Positions 50,709 to 58,510 of a DNA stretch of 64,000 bases are shown here, in pieces. Origin of the DNA: Anaerotruncus sp. MC2020 (lineage in GTDB: Bacteria > Bacillota > Clostridia > Oscillospirales > Ruminococcaceae); assembly GCA_000701945.1 (NCBI GenBank), contig KL370840.1, positions 1,082,709 through 1,146,708 on the forward strand, given 5' to 3'. The first letter of the stretch is position 1, and every line of letters begins with the position of its first letter. The position numbers were made by a program, and so were the translations under genes. Under the pieces are notes generated by a model. That model saw nothing but the letters and a program-made list of their open reading frames with translations. It did no database searches and was not told the origin of the DNA.

Positions 50709-51143
50709 TTAATAGTTCTGATTGGAATCCGCGTTAAAGAACTGGTTGCTGCTTTCTGTATAATAATCGTTGGGCTCGAGCGACATGAAATCGTCGTCCT
50801 CCATGTCAGGGAGTCTCGCTCCGCAGCGTCCGCAGAACTGGAAGCGCTCATTTACCTCAGCGTCGCACTTGGGGCATATCTTATAGCCTCTTATGCCGTT
50901 GAGCTCGAATCTCATCTTCTTTATTCTTCTGCGTCTGGTGTCGATATCGTCACAGAGCACCTTGAGGTTAGCGGGGTCCTCGTTGGGGTTTTTATAGTAT
51001 TTCTTACCGATATCGGTAAATATCTCAACGATTCGCTCCTCCTCGTACAGTATCTTTCTCTTCAGGTTGTTAGCCTCAGAGATACTTTTGGTCTTATCAG
51101 TCAAGCCCTTGCTCGCGTCACCGATCTTATCGAGAAGACCCAT
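50709..51143 (-). CDS. Zinc-ribbon protein of unknown function
   Basis: A 144-residue soluble protein. The N-terminal half (GLLDKIGDASKGLTDKTKSIS ... LKRKILYEEERIVEIFTDIG) is helical and probably coiled-coil; residues about 90-110 hold a zinc ribbon (CPKCDAEVNERFQFCGRCG); the tail is acidic and Asn-rich. It resembles small clostridial zinc-ribbon proteins without known function. It has its own promoter (51218-51246), a leader hairpin and a terminator, so it is a single-gene unit. Confidence 0.8.
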   Translation of the reverse strand: MGLLDKIGDASKGLTDKTKSISEANNLKRKILYEEERIVEIFTDIGKKYYKNPNEDPANLKVLCDDIDTRRRRIKKMRFELNGIRGYKICPKCDAEVNERFQFCGRCGARLPDMEDDDFMSLEPNDYYTESSNQFFNADSNQNY

Positions 51144-51217
51144 TGTACATCACTCCTATAGTATTATATGCCGAACGTACAGCAGCGAGCCAAAGCTCCC
51201 GCTGCCTCTGCATATCT

Positions 51218-51246
51218 ATTATACAATTTCTATAAAAAAAAGTCAA
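51218..51246 (-). promoter_or_regulatory. Promoter of the zinc-ribbon gene
   Basis: On the minus strand TTGACT (51246-51241) and TATAAT (51223-51218) at 17-base spacing. Downstream, GCAGCG...CGCTGC with inner AGC/GCT (about 51181-51206) forms a hairpin in the leader. Confidence 0.85.
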
Positions 51247-51350
51247 GGGGTTTCATATTTTTTCTGTTTTTGTCTATTATTTTACAAATTAACGTATTGC
51301 TTTAATTTGCAGGAGGCGGCGCTGACTTCTCCCCCGCACCATGACAACAA

Positions 51351-51472
51351 AAAGCGGCAAGCAAGGGAAGCCCCCTTCGACGGATTCGCAGGTCACCAAT
51401 TATGTGCCATAAGTTTATGGCACGGTAACCCGCTTTTTCCGTTAAAAGGAGCAGCCTTATGCCTGCCGCTTT
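51351..51472 (+). repeat. Dispersed structured repeat, copy 2, with terminal inverted repeats
   Basis: The ends AAAGCGGCA (from 51351) and TGCCGCTTT (to 51472) are perfect 9-base inverted repeats. Inside, GTGCCATAAG and TTATGGCAC form a hairpin and AAGGG-AGCCCCCTT another. About 100 bases match the copy at 8157-8267 in inverted orientation. Size and ends suggest a MITE; no target-site duplication is obvious. Confidence 0.75.
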
Positions 51473-51484
51473 GATAAATATTCG

Positions 51485-51919
51485 TCACATCTCCGAGATA
51501 TCGTTGGCGGTTAGCCTGATGATACCTGCGTTCTCAAGCGCCGCATATGCGTTCTCGTTGTCGTCGACGCGGATAACGAAGGATACCGACCTGTCCGACT
51601 TTCCGAGGAAAGCGTAGAGGTACTCGATATTGACGTTCTGCTCGCCGAGGATATCAAGCACACGGCTGAGCTGTCCCGGCGTATCGGGTATGGTGATAGC
51701 AACTATCTCGGTATCGGCAACGGCGTAGGACGCCTCTCTCAGCACATCGACAGCCTTGTCGGTATCGTCGGCTATCATCCTGAGAATGCCGAAATCCTTT
51801 GTATCTGCTATGCTGAGGGCTCTGATGTTGATCTTGTGGTTCTTGAGCAGCTTCATTACGCCTGTAAGCTGATTCGGTTTATTGTCTAAGAATACTGAGA
51901 TCTGTTTTACGTATGCCAT
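51485..51919 (-). CDS. Tandem ACT-domain protein
   Basis: A 144-residue protein with two ACT domains (about 4-70: ISVFLDNKPNQLTGVMKLL; about 72-140: ITIPDTPGQLSRVLDILG), the small-molecule sensing fold of amino acid metabolism. Such proteins are usually encoded next to phenylacetate-CoA ligase, as here (paaK at 52263), and are thought to bind an aromatic ligand. CAAGGAGGAACTTCA precedes the ATG. A role as regulator or ligand sensor of the paaK step is inferred. Confidence 0.9.
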   Translation of the reverse strand: MAYVKQISVFLDNKPNQLTGVMKLLKNHKINIRALSIADTKDFGILRMIADDTDKAVDVLREASYAVADTEIVAITIPDTPGQLSRVLDILGEQNVNIEYLYAFLGKSDRSVSFVIRVDDNENAYAALENAGIIRLTANDISEM

Positions 51920-51962
51920 TGAAGTTCCTCCTTGCAGATATTTTGCCCGAATTTACGGGAAA

Positions 51963-52178
51963 TTACTTCTCCTCGTACATTACGAGAGCAGAGAAGTCCT
52001 CAACGAACTCGTTTACATGAGTCTGAGCGTCGTGGCAGAGACCTGCCGCTGTGCTGAACTTGATGTCGATAACCTTAACGGTCGCGATGAACTCGTTGAT
52101 ATCGTTCTCGAAGTTTGCAAACTTCTCGTATTTCTCCTGAGCGGGCTGGAAGCTGGTTGAAAAGATCTTTGTTTTCAT
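51963..52178 (-). CDS. Cse60-like small protein
   Basis: A 71-residue protein of the Spore_Cse60 (DUF2758) type: NDINEFIATVKVIDIKFSTAA matches the family core of E-x-x-I-N-E-F-L then V-I-D-I-K-F-S. The Bacillus namesake is expressed in the sporangium, but the family is broader and its role is unknown. AAAGGAGAAATTACC precedes the ATG. It sits between paaK and the ACT gene on the same strand. Confidence 0.75.
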   Translation of the reverse strand: MKTKIFSTSFQPAQEKYEKFANFENDINEFIATVKVIDIKFSTAAGLCHDAQTHVNEFVEDFSALVMYEEK

Positions 52179-52262
52179 GGTAATTTCTCCTTTAAAATAA
52201 GATTGTTGTATAATTCGTGGCAGTATGTTCCTGCCTGAATCACTTGGCTGATGAAGAAGCCC

Positions 52263-53585
52263 TCACTTCTTTGCGGGTACGTCGTGGAGCTTGCGCTTGT
52301 CTATGACGCGGACTGCCTTGCCCTCGCTTCTTGCAATGGACTTCGGCGATACAAGGTGTACCTTCGGGTTGATTCCGAGCATGGTCTTGATAGCGAGTGC
52401 AAGAGAGCGCTCCTGGTCCTGCATATCCTTGACCTTGTCCGAGAACTGCTCGGGCTTCATCTCGACGCTGATATCGAGGGTATCGCTGTTGTTCACGCGG
52501 TCTACCTCGATGATGTAGTTGGGAGCATAGCCCTCGGCGATGAGGACGGTCTCTATCTGCGACGGGAACACGTTCACGCCGCGGATTATCATCATGTCGT
52601 CGCTTCTGCCCATGGGCTTGGTCATCTTGACGAGTGTGCGTCCGCATGAGCACTTGCCCCTGCTGAGCACGCAGAGGTCGCGGGTACGGTACCTCAGAAG
52701 CGGGAACGCCTCCTTGGTGATGCTTGTGAATACGAGCTCGCCGACCTCGCCGTCGGGGAGCACCTCGCCCGTCTCGGGGTCGATTATCTCGGGTATGAAG
52801 TTGTCCTCGTTGATGTGCATACCCGTCTGCTCACAGCACTCGAATGCCACGCCGGGACCGCTCGTCTCGGTGAGTCCGTAGATGTCGTAAGCCTTGATGC
52901 CGAGCGACTTCTCTATGGTCTGACGCATCTCCTCAGTCCACGGCTCGGCGCCGAATATGCCCGCCCTGAGCTTGAGGTCGTCGGGAGATATGCCCATTTC
53001 CTGTATGGTCTCGCCGATATACGCCGCATAGGACGGTGTACAGCAGAGAATCGTAGCTCCGAGGTCCTGCATGAACTGTATCTGCCTCTCGGTGTTGCCC
53101 GACGACATCGGCAGTGTCAGACAGCCGACCTTGTGCGAGCCGTCGTGCAGACCCGAACCGCCTGTGAAGAGTCCGTAGCCGTAGGCTATCTGAACAACGT
53201 CCTCGTTCGTGCCTCCTGCGGCTGTGATAGCTCTCGCAACGCAGTTTGCCCACATATCAAGGTCGTTCTGCGTATAGAACGCAACAACGCGCTTGCCCGT
53301 GGTACCGCTCGTGGAGTGGATACGCACGCAGTCCTTCAGCGGTACTGCGAGCAGACCGTAGGGGTAGCCGTCGCGGAGGTCTGCCTTGCTGATGAAGGGC
53401 AGCTTGTGCAGGTCGTCAATGCTCTTGATGTCCTCGGGCTTGACGCCTTTTTTGTCCATGAGGTCGCGGTAGTACTTCACGTTGTCATATACGTGCTTTA
53501 CCTGCTTTACGAGGCGCTCGCTCTGGAGAGCCTTCATATCCTCGCGGGACATCGTTTCGATGTCCTTGTCCCAATACTTTTCCAT
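52263..53585 (-). CDS. paaK: Phenylacetate-CoA ligase
   Basis: AMP-forming ligase activating phenylacetate (or indoleacetate) to its CoA ester. The 440 residues are full length: HSTSGTTGKRVV is the P-loop-like AMP-binding signature (about 90-101), IYGLTETSGPG (about 230), LLRYRTRDL and GRSDDMMIIRGVNVFPSQIE, and the C-terminal KAVRVIDKR with the catalytic Lys near the end. AAGGAGT lies upstream of the ATG. Its neighbours are an ACT protein and, beyond a lipoprotein gene, iorB and iorA, so aryl acid to aryl pyruvate interconversion is likely. Confidence 0.95.
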   Translation of the reverse strand: MEKYWDKDIETMSREDMKALQSERLVKQVKHVYDNVKYYRDLMDKKGVKPEDIKSIDDLHKLPFISKADLRDGYPYGLLAVPLKDCVRIHSTSGTTGKRVVAFYTQNDLDMWANCVARAITAAGGTNEDVVQIAYGYGLFTGGSGLHDGSHKVGCLTLPMSSGNTERQIQFMQDLGATILCCTPSYAAYIGETIQEMGISPDDLKLRAGIFGAEPWTEEMRQTIEKSLGIKAYDIYGLTETSGPGVAFECCEQTGMHINEDNFIPEIIDPETGEVLPDGEVGELVFTSITKEAFPLLRYRTRDLCVLSRGKCSCGRTLVKMTKPMGRSDDMMIIRGVNVFPSQIETVLIAEGYAPNYIIEVDRVNNSDTLDISVEMKPEQFSDKVKDMQDQERSLALAIKTMLGINPKVHLVSPKSIARSEGKAVRVIDKRKLHDVPAKK

Positions 53586-53652
53586 TGGACTTCATACTCC
53601 TTGTAAATAAGATATTATGCATATCCTGAGATGTTTGGTTATATACAGGGTA

Positions 53653-55161
53653 TCAGTTGCCTGTTCCCTCATATTCAATTATGTTGCTGACGCGAATATA
53701 CGCGCCGTTTATGTAGGCGACGAGGTATATCGTGTGCTTTCCCTCACTGCCGCGTATCCACTGATACTGCGTTTCGAGCGTCAGCTCGGGCTCGCCTGTA
53801 CGCGGGGCTGTAGCACTGCGTTCAAGCACCTGCGCTCCGTCGAGCTCAATGTGCCAGCAGAGATTCTGGAAGCCGCTGTGGTCGTCGCGGGTGATAGTGC
53901 CGTCGGCGTTGCGTGTAAGGTGGAAGGTCTCCACGACCTCGACCTCGTCAATGCGCTTCTGCCTGTAGGACAGGTACTCAAACGGCTCGCCCTCGACAGT
54001 AACATCTGCGGCGCAGTTCTTGAAGGTGATAGCCGCCTCACGCCCGATTATTGCGCCGTAGTCGTCGCTTCCGCCCTTGACACAGCCCTGCGCGCGGACG
54101 TTCGTCCATGTAGTCGTGAAGTATATCTCTCCGCCCGCGATGCCCGTACACGCAGTACCGAGAACATCGGCGTTCGTGAAGCTGATATCGTGCATGACCA
54201 CGTTCAGACCGTAGCCGATGAAGCCGCAGTCCTCATAGCCGCACTTTATCTTCATGCCGTTTATTGTATGTCCCTTGCCGTCGACCTCGCCCGAGAAATA
54301 GTGGTCTGACGCGTTATACCAGCCTATCGGCTTCCAGTTGTAGCCCGTGAGGTCGATATTGTCCTCGAGGGTTATCGTCACGGGAGCGCCGTCCTTGTTT
54401 ATTCCGTTGACGTAATAGACCACGGATGCAAGCTCCTCCGCCGTAGATACGCGGAAATCAGGAGCTTTTTCCTTCGCCCACTGCTTGTCGGCGAGCTTCA
54501 TGATGTCGCCCGTGTCGCATTCGCGCTCCCAGTCCGTCTTGTAGGCGGTCGGGTCGGCGTCGTAGGCGTACTTGGAGGTGTCCTCTCCCCATGCGTCGAA
54601 CCACTGATAGGCGTCGACGAGGAGATAGGTGCCCTGCTCCTTTATATACGCGGAAACAAGGTCGTTTTCCGTGTCAAGCTCGGCTTTTTTCACCGTGTCA
54701 AAGGAACCGTTATCCGCGTTGATGTGGAGCATGATGAGGTTATCCTCGGGGACTCCGCGGAGCTCTTTTTCTGCGTACATGAACGCTATCTCAGGCTCCT
54801 TCACGCAGTCTTCAAAGGTCACCTCTATCGGTGAGCCAACAAGTCCGACTGTTCCGCTGGAGATGTAATCCACGCCGTAGAGGTCTCTGACGGTCGCGTG
54901 CTTCTTGAGGTTGTCGTCGCACAAGCCCGAAAAGCGTATCTTGTACACCTCGGGCTTCTCGCTGTTGCCGAGGGTCTTGTAGCAGACCTGCCGCGAATCG
55001 TAGCGCCCCGTGGTCTGCTCAGCCTCAGTCTCCTCCTCGGAGACGGGCTCAGCCGTGGTCTCAGGCTCGTAGTCCTCCATCATGTCGGACTGGAACGGTC
55101 CGCAGGCTGTCAGCGAGGCTGTAAATGCAAGTGCCGTAAGAAGTGCGCCCAAGCGTCTCAT
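53653..55161 (-). CDS. Lipoprotein with GLUG-like repeats
   Basis: A 502-residue predicted lipoprotein: lipobox LTACG (Cys about 20), an acidic linker, and a region (about 250-390) with beta-helix-like repeats such as DGKGHTINGMKI and NVRAQGCVKGGSDDYGAIIG, as in GLUG-containing surface proteins. The C-terminal part (about 390-502) is another beta-rich domain. Function unknown; possibly surface binding. CAGGAGGGATAGT precedes the ATG. It lies between iorB and paaK in the same direction but has no obvious metabolic link. Confidence 0.8.
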   Translation of the reverse strand: MRRLGALLTALAFTASLTACGPFQSDMMEDYEPETTAEPVSEEETEAEQTTGRYDSRQVCYKTLGNSEKPEVYKIRFSGLCDDNLKKHATVRDLYGVDYISSGTVGLVGSPIEVTFEDCVKEPEIAFMYAEKELRGVPEDNLIMLHINADNGSFDTVKKAELDTENDLVSAYIKEQGTYLLVDAYQWFDAWGEDTSKYAYDADPTAYKTDWERECDTGDIMKLADKQWAKEKAPDFRVSTAEELASVVYYVNGINKDGAPVTITLEDNIDLTGYNWKPIGWYNASDHYFSGEVDGKGHTINGMKIKCGYEDCGFIGYGLNVVMHDISFTNADVLGTACTGIAGGEIYFTTTWTNVRAQGCVKGGSDDYGAIIGREAAITFKNCAADVTVEGEPFEYLSYRQKRIDEVEVVETFHLTRNADGTITRDDHSGFQNLCWHIELDGAQVLERSATAPRTGEPELTLETQYQWIRGSEGKHTIYLVAYINGAYIRVSNIIEYEGTGN

Positions 55162-55192
55162 ACTATCCCTCCTGAACGGCTGATTTACGTTG

Positions 55193-55774
55193 TTATACTG
55201 ATTTTGCGTTAAGTCCGAGCTCGAATGCCTTCTTGTTGAGCTCGAGGAACTTTGCGGGTACGCACTGCTCTATCGCCTTCTGCCACAGCTCCATGGGATA
55301 GTCCATGCGAGCCGCGAGAACGCCCATGAGCACGACGTTTGAAGCCTTTGCAGTGCCCGCCTGCTCCGCGAGTGAGAGAGCGTCTACCGCTACGAGCTCC
55401 GCGCCCGCAGCTCTGAGCTTCTCAACGAGGTTCTCGGGGTACTCAGCCGCGCCCGTGATGACGGGCATGGGGTCTATCTGCTGTGTGGAGGTGATGAGGT
55501 GTCCGCCCTTCTTCAGATAGGGCAGGCATCTTGCCGCCTCGAGCAGCTCGAAGGAGATGACCGCGTCAGCCTCGCCCTTCTCGATTACGGGCGAGTAGAC
55601 CTTCTCGCCGTACTTTACGTATGTAACTACCGAGCCGCCGCGCTGGCTCATTCCGTGTACCTCGCTGACCTTTACGTCAAAGCCCTGTGCGAGAAGCACG
55701 TTGCCGAGCAGCCTCGAAGCGAGCAGTGAGCCCTGTCCGCCTACGCCGACTATCATGATAGATTTCGTTTCCAT
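55193..55774 (-). CDS. iorB: Indolepyruvate oxidoreductase, beta subunit
   Basis: Gamma-type subunit of the ferredoxin-dependent 2-ketoacid oxidoreductase family acting on aryl pyruvates. The 193 residues contain IMIVGVGGQGSLLASRLLG, EVHGMSQRGGSVVTYVKYG and ISFELLEAARCLPYLKKGG, all typical. AAAGGAGTAATATAA precedes the ATG. It works with IorA (56566-58296); two small genes separate them here, whereas the two subunits are usually adjacent. Confidence 0.94.
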   Translation of the reverse strand: METKSIMIVGVGGQGSLLASRLLGNVLLAQGFDVKVSEVHGMSQRGGSVVTYVKYGEKVYSPVIEKGEADAVISFELLEAARCLPYLKKGGHLITSTQQIDPMPVITGAAEYPENLVEKLRAAGAELVAVDALSLAEQAGTAKASNVVLMGVLAARMDYPMELWQKAIEQCVPAKFLELNKKAFELGLNAKSV

Positions 55775-55793
55775 TTATATTACTCCTTTGATG

Positions 55794-56195
55794 TTATTTC
55801 GTATAAAGCATTTGCAGCTCTCCGTCCACGAAGCCCGCCGCAACGCCCTTGCTGTCCTTGAGGATATGTCCGTATTTGCCGCTGCTGAGGTACTCCTCTA
55901 TCATCTCGCAGAAGAGCTCCTGCGCGTGGGCGCTGCCGACGTCGTCCTCGTCGGAGGTATCGACGGTGAAGATGTTCTCCTCGCAGCTCCACACCTCCTC
56001 GCACGCCCATTCGCCCTCCTCGTCGTCGGGGTCGAACTGGTCGGAGGCTATGAGCTGAGCCGCGTAGAGGTGCTCCTCGTCGGACTCCTCATAGAGGTTG
56101 AAGCAGAAAGCTGCGGTGTTTTCGGGCATATCGCTGTTCTCGAGGATATCGTCCAGCCAGCGGGCGAATTCCTCATATATCGGTAACTGTAGCAT
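55794..56195 (-). CDS. Acidic small protein of unknown function
   Basis: A 133-residue, strongly acidic soluble protein with four cysteines spread through it (FCFNLYEES, EWACEEVWSCEE, ELFCEMIEEY) and no membrane segment. It is not a family I recognise. GAGGTAAGAAA precedes the ATG. It lies 20 bases upstream of iorB and nine bases downstream of the next small gene, within the iorA-iorB transcript. Confidence 0.75.
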   Translation of the reverse strand: MLQLPIYEEFARWLDDILENSDMPENTAAFCFNLYEESDEEHLYAAQLIASDQFDPDDEEGEWACEEVWSCEENIFTVDTSDEDDVGSAHAQELFCEMIEEYLSSGKYGHILKDSKGVAAGFVDGELQMLYTK

Positions 56196-56204
56196 TTTCT
56201 TACC

Positions 56205-56396
56205 TCATTTTTTATATCTGAAAAATTCGAGCTTACGGCACTTGGGGCACTCGTATATGCTCACCGTGAGCGAGCCCGAGAGCAGGTTGTCCCAGTCGCC
56301 GATTATCCAGCCCGTGCGTCCGAGCTGTATCCTTTTCGTGCCCTTGTATTCCATGAGGACATTGCAGTAAGGACAGCCGATTTTTCTTATTTTCAT
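56205..56396 (-). CDS. Small zinc-ribbon protein
   Basis: A 63-residue protein with CPYC near the N terminus and CPKC near the C terminus, forming one zinc ribbon around IQLGRTGWIIGDWDNLLSGS. Such proteins are common hypothetical genes in Clostridia. AAGGAGTAAAC precedes the ATG. It is placed directly after the tandem repeat at 56413-56568 and before the acidic small protein. Confidence 0.8.
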   Translation of the reverse strand: MKIRKIGCPYCNVLMEYKGTKRIQLGRTGWIIGDWDNLLSGSLTVSIYECPKCRKLEFFRYKK

Positions 56397-56412
56397 GTTT
56401 ACTCCTTATATG

Positions 56413-56568
56413 CGGAACGCCGAGGGCGGCATTCCATACATTTGTTTGACGTGCGGGAAGATATCCGCCCCTACAGGTCGTGTATTTACGGAACGCCGAG
56501 GACGGTGTCCCCCTACATTTGTTTGACATGCGGGCGGATGATATCCGCCCCTACAGGTCGTGTATTTA
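56413..56568. repeat. Tandem pair of palindromic repeats at the iorA stop codon
   Basis: Two units of about 76 and 80 bases (56413-56488 and 56489-56568) share CGGAACGCCGAGG, ACATTTGTTTGAC, TGCGGG, GATATCCGCCCCTACAGG and TCGTGTATTTAC. The last unit ends exactly on the TTA that is the iorA stop codon. Both contain the CCGCCCCTAC end found in other palindromic repeats of the window. Confidence 0.85.
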
Positions 56569-58296
56569 CTCTATAGCGCCTATCTTGCACTGCTCCTTGC
56601 AGATGCCGCATCCTACGCACTGAGTATGGTCGATGACTGCCTTGCCGTCTCTCATCGAGATTGCGGGACATCCGAGCTTCATGCACTGCTTGCAGCCTAC
56701 GCACTTCTCGGTGTTTACCTTGAAGGGCGGATTGTGCTTCACGTATTTCAGCAGCGCGCACGGTCTGCGCGAGATGATAACGGAAGCCTCGTCTGCTGCG
56801 AGTTCCTCCTTTATCGCTGCCTCGGTCTCCGCGAGCTTGTACGGGTCAGTCACGCGGACGCGCTTGATGCCGATAGCCTTGCAGAGCTCCTCGAGGTTGA
56901 CTGCCGCCGCAGGGTCGCCCTTGAGGTTCTTGCCTGTTGTCGGGTTCTGCTGGTGACCTGTCATGCCCGTGATGGAGTTGTCGAGTATGATAACAGTGGA
57001 ATTCGAGTTGTTGTATGCGATGTTGACGAGACCTGTCATGCCGCTGTGCATGAACGTGGAATCGCCGATAACTGCGACTGTCTTGTGCTCGGACTCAGCT
57101 CCGCGAGCCTTGTTGAAGCCGTGGAGTCCCGAGATAGAAGCTCCCATGCAGATTGTGGTGTCGATAGCGTTGAGCGGCGCGGCAGCTCCGAGAGTGTAGC
57201 AGCCGATATCGCCCGATACCGTAACGCCGAGCTTCTTCAGGCAGTAGAACAGTCCGCGGTGAGGACATCCGGGGCACATTACAGGCGGTCTTATCGGGAT
57301 ATTCTCGTCGAGAGCCGCAAAGTCCTTCTTCTCGCCGAGGAGCTTCTCCGCGATGACGGACTGCGGGAGCTCGCCTATGTAGCCGAATATCTCCTTGCCC
57401 TTGACGTTGTTCACGCCGATGTTGCGGCAGTGCGCCTCGATTATGCCGTCGAGCTCCTCGATGACGTATACCTGCTCGTACTTGGCGGCGAAGTCCTGTA
57501 TCAGCTTCTCGGGGAGCGGGTTCACCATGCCGAGCTTCAGCACGGAAGCCTTCTCGCCGAGCGCCTCCTTGACGTACTGGTAAGCGGCGCCGTTGGTGAT
57601 AACGCCGAATTCAGCCTTGTCGGATATCTCGACCCTGTTGAAGGGAGTTGTCTCTGCGTACTCGATGAGCTTCTTTGTGCGCTCCTCGACGAATACGTGT
57701 CTGCCCTTTGCATATGCGGGCATCATTACGAATTTCTGAGGTGTTTTCTCGTAGGGCTTGAGGTCGAGCTCCTGTCTGTCCTCCATTTCAACTATGCTCT
57801 GCGAATGTGCAACGCGTGTGGACATTCTCACGATGAAGGGAGCGTCGTACTGCTCGGAAAGCTCGAATGCGAGCTTGACGAATTCCTTGCACTCGGTCGA
57901 ATCCGAGGGCTCGAGCATGGGCACCTTCGACGCGATAGCGTGGTGGCGGCTGTCCTGCTCATTCTGTGAGGAGTGCATACCCTGGTCGTCGGCAACTGCG
58001 ATGACCATACCCGCGTTTACGCCTGTATATCCTGCTGTATAGAGCGGGTCAGCGGCTACGTTGAGTCCAACGTGCTTCATTCCGCAGAAGCTCCTTGCGC
58101 CCGCGATAGAAGCTCCGAGAGCGGTCTCCATAGCGACCTTCTCGTTGGGAGCCCACTCCGCGTAGACCTCGTCGTACTTAGCGACCTCCTCGGTTATCTC
58201 GGTGGAGGGAGTGCCCGGATAGCTCGATACTACCTTACATCCCGCCTCGTATAAGCCTCTTGCGAAGGCTTCGTTTCCAAGCATGAGTTTCTTCAT
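56566..58296 (-). CDS. iorA: Indolepyruvate ferredoxin oxidoreductase, alpha subunit
   Basis: Thiamine diphosphate and 4Fe-4S enzyme that converts aryl pyruvates to aryl acetyl-CoA with ferredoxin (or the reverse). The 576 residues have NEAFARGLYEAG and SYPGTPSTEI at the start, CPGCPHRGLFY (about 353), the TPP motif GDIGCYTLGAAAPLN and GDSTFMHSGM, and at the C terminus two ferredoxin clusters (CVGCKQCMKLGCP and CVGCGICKEQC). The start at 58296 follows AAAGGAAATACATAAA; an upstream in-frame extension has no site. Confidence 0.96.
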   Translation of the reverse strand: MKKLMLGNEAFARGLYEAGCKVVSSYPGTPSTEITEEVAKYDEVYAEWAPNEKVAMETALGASIAGARSFCGMKHVGLNVAADPLYTAGYTGVNAGMVIAVADDQGMHSSQNEQDSRHHAIASKVPMLEPSDSTECKEFVKLAFELSEQYDAPFIVRMSTRVAHSQSIVEMEDRQELDLKPYEKTPQKFVMMPAYAKGRHVFVEERTKKLIEYAETTPFNRVEISDKAEFGVITNGAAYQYVKEALGEKASVLKLGMVNPLPEKLIQDFAAKYEQVYVIEELDGIIEAHCRNIGVNNVKGKEIFGYIGELPQSVIAEKLLGEKKDFAALDENIPIRPPVMCPGCPHRGLFYCLKKLGVTVSGDIGCYTLGAAAPLNAIDTTICMGASISGLHGFNKARGAESEHKTVAVIGDSTFMHSGMTGLVNIAYNNSNSTVIILDNSITGMTGHQQNPTTGKNLKGDPAAAVNLEELCKAIGIKRVRVTDPYKLAETEAAIKEELAADEASVIISRRPCALLKYVKHNPPFKVNTEKCVGCKQCMKLGCPAISMRDGKAVIDHTQCVGCGICKEQCKIGAIE

Positions 58297-58339
58297 TTTA
58301 TGTATTTCCTTTCGTGTTGAAAATATATGATATGCGGCT

Positions 58340-58500
58340 GACAGCAATTGTTGTCAGCCATTAGCTTTTAGCCGTTAGCCATTAGCTTGCGGTGTCTGCT
58401 GACGCGGACGATTTTTTAAATCATATCGCCGCAAGGCGATACCATAAGCTAAAGGCTAAGGGCTAAGGGCTAACGGCTTTAATATTCACTGTCAGCCATT
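58340..58500. repeat. Inverted GGCTAAN heptamer arrays
   Basis: Left arm about 58354-58386 (minus-strand reading AGCTAAT GGCTAAC GGCTAAA AGCTAAT GGC) and right arm about 58447-58478 (AGCTAAA GGCTAAG GGCTAAG GGCTAAC GGC) are inverted copies, separated by about 60 bases that include a CGCC-GCAA-GGCGATACC hairpin. Outer GCTGACAG and CTGTCAGC form further pairing. No gene is supported between iorA and the HAD gene. Confidence 0.75.
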
Positions 58501-58510
58501 TAATTACGCA

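Larger units (their letters stand above)
51144..51484. other. Intergenic region with promoter and a dispersed repeat
   Basis: No gene in these 341 bases. From left to right it holds the leader and promoter of the zinc-ribbon gene (to 51246), an AT-rich stretch, and the second copy of the dispersed structured repeat (51351-51472), which ends just before the ACT protein stop codon. Confidence 0.6.
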
